This document shows positions 7,709 through 10,000 of a stretch of DNA of 10,000 bases, piece by piece. The notes under the pieces were generated by a model, which saw only the letters and a program-made list of their open reading frames with translations, was not told the origin of the DNA and did no database searches. Position 1 is the first letter of the stretch, and each line of letters starts with the position of its first letter. Source of the DNA: Rheinheimera sp. (GTDB taxonomy: Bacteria; Pseudomonadota; Gammaproteobacteria; Enterobacterales; Alteromonadaceae); contig NZ_JAIWOI010000121.1 in the NCBI RefSeq assembly GCF_020217005.1, forward strand, positions 1 to 10,000, read 5' to 3'. A program made the position numbers and the translations under genes.

Positions 7709-7736
7709 CTAATATGACAAAGCGAGTCTTTGCCAA
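7709..7736 (-). promoter_or_regulatory. Possible weak sigma-70 promoter for the receiver-TPR gene
   Basis: TTGGCA (7736-7731, 5 of 6 matches to TTGACA), a 16-base spacer, then TATTAG (7714-7709, 4 of 6 to TATAAT). Transcription would start near 7702, about 38 bases before the GTG at 7664. The match is modest and could be chance. Confidence 0.25.
7714..7724 (+). repeat. Direct repeat ATGACAAAGCG, copy 1
   Basis: The 11-mer ATGACAAAGCG occurs here and again at 7851-7861 in the same orientation within the same intergenic region. This copy overlaps the possible -10 of the receiver-TPR promoter. It could be a protein-binding site or chance. Confidence 0.3.
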
Positions 7737-7750
7737 AGCCAATAAAAATA

Positions 7751-7764
7751 GTAAGGATCCTCAC
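7751..7764. repeat. 14-bp dyad GTAAGGATCCTCAC upstream of the receiver-TPR gene
   Basis: Both halves match around GGATCC except one position pair (G-T). The centre is about 55 bases upstream of the suggested sigma-70 start point, a usual place for an activator site. On the minus strand a T-rich run (TATTTTTATT) follows, so a weak terminator with a 5-bp stem is an alternative reading. Confidence 0.3.
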
Positions 7765-7850
7765 CTGAATCAGGGAAAAGCAGCACTAAGACAACTACAT
7801 GTCTTGCACCTCTGTGCGCGGCCCTGTCTGACCATAGCTCACTTTGGCGC

Positions 7851-7861
7851 ATGACAAAGCG
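7851..7861 (+). repeat. Direct repeat ATGACAAAGCG, copy 2
   Basis: Second copy of the 11-mer, 137 bp from the first. Here it continues into GCGC, forming the small palindrome AAGCGCTT. Confidence 0.3.
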
Positions 7862-7996
7862 CTTTCTGGTCCGGCAAAATCTGTAAAAGCAGTAAGCAAG
7901 GGCAAAGCCCGCTGAATGATTTGGCTTATTTTACTGATTTTTATCGCCACATTTTGACTGTACTGCACTTACAACCCCAAGCTCAGTTGACTCGGA

Positions 7997-9124
7997 TTAA
8001 TGGCGGAATCCGTCAGGAATAGGCAAGTCTTTTGCCAGAGATTTAGGTCTCTTACCTTTGCCTTTTTTATACATGTTCAATTGATAAACGTAAGCCAGGA
8101 CCTGAGCGACTGCTGCAAATAACTGCTCAGGTATAGGATGGTCCAACTCAGTGGTATAAAAAATCGAGCGGGCCAAGGCTGGTGATTCAAGCACAGGCAC
8201 TTTGTTTTCCTCGGCTAAACGGCGGATATAAAGCGCCACTTCATCTGCCCCTTTAGCCACTACCACTGGAGCTCTGAATTTAGCCTGGTCATACTTCAGC
8301 GCTACAGCAAAGTGAGTCGGGTTGGTGACTACTACGTCGGCCGTAGGCACAGCAGCTATCATTCGACGTCGCGCAGCCTGATACTGCAAGCTACGAATGC
8401 GGCCTTTCACCCGCGGATCACCTTCTGAGTTCTTGTATTCGTCTTTGACTTCCTGCAAGGTCATTTTTAATTCTTTGTGGTGTTTCCACATTTGATAGGG
8501 GGCATCTATTGCTGCTATCACAATAACGCTGAAGCAAATCCCAAAGAAGGTCCAGGCCAGAATTTCTGCAGAGGCAAAAATATCTTCCGGATTGGTCATC
8601 AGGGACAACGCCATAATGTCGTCAAAAAAGGTGGAAAGTAGCGCAAAGGTTAAGCCACCTATGACCAGTACTTTGGCAATACTTTTGATCAATTCCACCA
8701 TAGCCTGCAGACCAAACATACGCTTTATACCAGCAAGAGGGCTTAGCTTACTCCACTTAAACCCTACGGCTTGCCAGGTAAAGTTGTAGCCACCTATCAA
8801 TACGCTGCCAGCATAGGCGGCCAGCATGATCAGCAAAAAGAACTTAAGTAAACCAGGGAATAGTTCAACTAAGGCGTCCCCCCAAACCGAAAACATCGAA
8901 TAAGGGTTAAATATGTCCTTCTCGTCCAGCGATAATAAACGCCGACAGACCTCCAGCACTGAACCTGCGATTTCTTTGCCAAAGATTAAAATGCCGGCGC
9001 TGCTGCCAACTAAAACTGCAAAGGTTGCCAGATCACGGGAACGTGCGACCTGGCCTTTTTTTCGGGTGTCTTCCAGCTTTTTACTGGTGGGTTCTTCGGT
9101 TTTTTCCTGACCTGAGCTCGCCAT
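7997..9124 (-). CDS. flhB: FlhB, flagellar export switch protein
   Basis: FlhB sits at the export gate and changes export from rod/hook to filament substrates after cutting itself. The 375-residue protein has a charged N-terminus (EKTEEPTSKKLEDTRKKGQVARS, residues 7-29), membrane segments at about 33-50, 88-110, 140-165 and 188-208, then a cytoplasmic domain. The self-cleavage motif NPTH is intact at 268-271 (cut expected between N268 and P269), followed by FAVALKYD and the conserved KGADEVALYIRRLAEE block. The C-terminal tail is basic (KKGKGKRPKS). The start at 9124 follows AGGAG (9135-9131) by six bases, and that site includes the TAG stop of fliR; the gap is 9 bp. It appears to be the last gene of the fliQ-fliR-flhB group, although no strong terminator follows. 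Confidence 0.97.
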   Translation of the reverse strand: MASSGQEKTEEPTSKKLEDTRKKGQVARSRDLATFAVLVGSSAGILIFGKEIAGSVLEVCRRLLSLDEKDIFNPYSMFSVWGDALVELFPGLLKFFLLIMLAAYAGSVLIGGYNFTWQAVGFKWSKLSPLAGIKRMFGLQAMVELIKSIAKVLVIGGLTFALLSTFFDDIMALSLMTNPEDIFASAEILAWTFFGICFSVIVIAAIDAPYQMWKHHKELKMTLQEVKDEYKNSEGDPRVKGRIRSLQYQAARRRMIAAVPTADVVVTNPTHFAVALKYDQAKFRAPVVVAKGADEVALYIRRLAEENKVPVLESPALARSIFYTTELDHPIPEQLFAAVAQVLAYVYQLNMYKKGKGKRPKSLAKDLPIPDGFRH

Positions 9125-9133
9125 CAGCTACTC

Positions 9134-9907
9134 CTAGCACCCGATCAACTTGCAGGTGTATTCAATACCATGCTGCCAGTTCAGATTAAAATGAAATAAG
9201 AAGGTGTCCATAGTAAGCCACATAATCAATAAACCCGCCAACATGCTGATGGGCATACCAATGGAAAATATATTCAACTGCGGCGCAGTCCGGGTTAACA
9301 CACCAAAGGCAATATTGACCACCAACATAGCCGTAACAGGGGCAAGAGTGATAGCCAGCGCCGTGGCTATAATCCAACTGCCAAACTCAGCAACTTGCCA
9401 GTATTTGTTCACATCCAGCCATTGGCCATCAATAGGCAAGGATTCGAAACTGAACACCACCATTTGAAACATGATCAGGTGACCGTCATACACCAGAAAC
9501 AATAAAGTGGCCAGGATCAGATAAAACTGGCCTATAGCCGGCACTGAGACCCCATTGGCTGGATCAGCCATAGCTGCAAAACCTAAACCTGTTTGAGTCG
9601 CAAGTATTTGTCCGGCCGTGACAAAAGCCTGGACAAAAATCTGTGAAATAAAACCGATAGCTAACCCTATCACTATTTGCTGGATCATTTGCACCACCAG
9701 ATTTAGCGACATCAGATTAACGTCTTTGACCGGCGGGACTACAGGCATAATCATGACGATAAAAGCGGCACAAAAAGCCGCCTTAACCCGGGTCGGTATA
9801 TTCTTGGCACCAAAAGCTACCATAATAAACATCATTGCCGATACGCGGGCAAAAGGCAGCATGAAGTCAGCAATAACCTGAAGTAATTGCTGCAGTGGAT
9901 ATTCCAT
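9134..9907 (-). CDS. fliR: FliR, flagellar export gate membrane protein
   Basis: FliR forms, with FliP and FliQ, the helical core channel of the export gate. From ATG at 9907 it is 257 residues, the normal family length. It is hydrophobic almost throughout with about six membrane segments, and carries the family-typical FGAKNIPTRVKAAF near residues 32-45, a central DPANGVSVPAIGQFY stretch, and FSIGMPISMLAG towards the end. The reading frame stays open to 9976, but those extra 23 residues would overlap fliQ and have no hydrophobic or family character. The ATG at 9907 shares bases with the fliQ stop (TGATG) and has no clear ribosome site, which points to translation coupled to fliQ. FlhB follows after 9 bp. 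Confidence 0.95.
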   Translation of the reverse strand: MEYPLQQLLQVIADFMLPFARVSAMMFIMVAFGAKNIPTRVKAAFCAAFIVMIMPVVPPVKDVNLMSLNLVVQMIQQIVIGLAIGFISQIFVQAFVTAGQILATQTGLGFAAMADPANGVSVPAIGQFYLILATLLFLVYDGHLIMFQMVVFSFESLPIDGQWLDVNKYWQVAEFGSWIIATALAITLAPVTAMLVVNIAFGVLTRTAPQLNIFSIGMPISMLAGLLIMWLTMDTFLFHFNLNWQHGIEYTCKLIGC

Positions 9908-10000
9908 CAACTGACAACCGTTGGAATGCTTTGATATAGCTTTTCGGTGTAGTCCATCAGGGTTTGAGTTAACCAATGACCACCGTACATCAGTGCCAGC
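9907..10000 (-). CDS. fliQ: FliQ, flagellar export gate membrane protein (C-terminal end only)
   Basis: Reading from the right edge, codons from 9999 give 30 residues and TGA at 9909-9907: LALMYGGHWLTQTLMDYTEK then LYQSIPTVVS. This is the familiar FliQ C-terminus (second membrane helix end, GGHWL, then the short polar tail). FliQ is a two-helix protein of about 89 residues that packs round FliP/FliR in the export gate, so about two thirds of the gene lies beyond the window. Its stop overlaps the fliR start. The fragment is short, but position and sequence agree well. Confidence 0.9.
   Translation of the reverse strand, partial: LALMYGGHWLTQTLMDYTEKLYQSIPTVVS

Larger units (their letters stand above)
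7665..7996. other. 332-bp intergenic region between flhB and the receiver-TPR gene
   Basis: No convincing gene is seen on either strand. The longest ATG reading frames are about 46-47 codons (7709-7852 minus, 7714-7854 plus); neither has a ribosome site or a recognisable protein. The region holds a near-perfect 14-bp dyad, a repeated 11-mer and a possible weak sigma-70 promoter. No strong terminator follows flhB; only a 4-bp stem (GGGC-AAA-GCCC, 7900-7910) was found. It is much longer than the other gaps in the cluster, so it probably holds the control region of the receiver-TPR gene. Confidence 0.6.

Noticed and set aside
7715..7735. TGGCA...GC as a sigma-54 promoter before the receiver-TPR gene
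   Set aside because: GG and GC are nine bases apart, not ten, and sigma-54 spacing is strict.
7709..7854. Two small ORFs of 46-47 residues on opposite strands in the flhB-downstream gap
   Set aside because: No ribosome sites and no recognisable composition; the plus-strand one starts at the repeated 11-mer, which makes chance likely.
7900..7910. GGGC-AAA-GCCC stem as a terminator for flhB
   Set aside because: Only four base pairs and no continuous T-run directly after it on the minus strand.
7936..7960. GGCGATAA as a sigma-28 -10 element before the receiver-TPR gene
   Set aside because: Seven of eight bases fit GCCGATAA, but no TAAA-type -35 occurs at the proper spacing; the nearest (TAAG) is about four bases off.
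9908..9976. N-terminal extension of FliR by 23 residues
   Set aside because: These bases encode the end of FliQ in another frame; family-like FliR begins at MEYPLQQ (9907), overlapping the fliQ stop.
1..10000. CRISPR array, tRNA/rRNA gene, insertion sequence or prophage
   Set aside because: No regular repeat-spacer pattern, RNA gene or transposase/integrase was seen; nearly all bases are in flagellar or chemotaxis genes.

Overview
The window is part of a polar-flagellum and chemotaxis gene cluster, with every gene on the minus strand (transcription runs from high to low coordinates). Protein sequences and gene order (fliQ-fliR-flhB / flhA-flhF-flhG-fliA-cheY-cheZ) fit a motile gammaproteobacterium of the Alteromonadales/Shewanella/Vibrio type. 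The protein flavour suggests a Rheinheimera- or Alishewanella-like genome, but that genus guess comes from recall and was not tested.

Layout in transcriptional order. (1) 10000-7997: the end of fliQ, then fliR and flhB, which encode membrane parts of the flagellar type III export gate. They are tightly packed: fliQ and fliR overlap at TGATG, and 9 bp separate fliR from flhB. (2) 7996-7665: a 332-bp stretch with no convincing gene. It holds a short dyad, an 11-bp direct repeat and a possible weak promoter. (3) 7664-6012: a 550-residue protein with a CheY-like receiver and a long TPR-like helical region. It has no flagellar family name I recognise and sits between flhB and flhA. A good intrinsic terminator lies at its stop codon. 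(4) 5936-389: flhA, flhF, flhG, fliA and cheY, with gaps of 42 bp or less and two overlaps. (5) 363-1: the first 121 codons of cheZ, running off the left edge.

How the genes work together. FliQ, FliR, FlhB and FlhA form the export gate, and FlhB self-cleaves at NPTH to switch substrates. FlhF (SRP-type GTPase) and FlhG (MinD-type ATPase carrying the DQAxxLR activator motif) set flagellar position and number at the pole. FliA is sigma-28 for late flagellar and chemotaxis genes. CheY and CheZ are the motor-switching regulator and its phosphatase.

The most interesting point is the receiver-TPR gene with its own terminator. The terminator's downstream arm and U-tract coincide with a sigma-54-like -24/-12 element placed to drive flhA, so one short stretch may end one unit and start the next. 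Three start codons appear to be non-ATG (TTG for cheY and fliA, GTG for the receiver-TPR gene).
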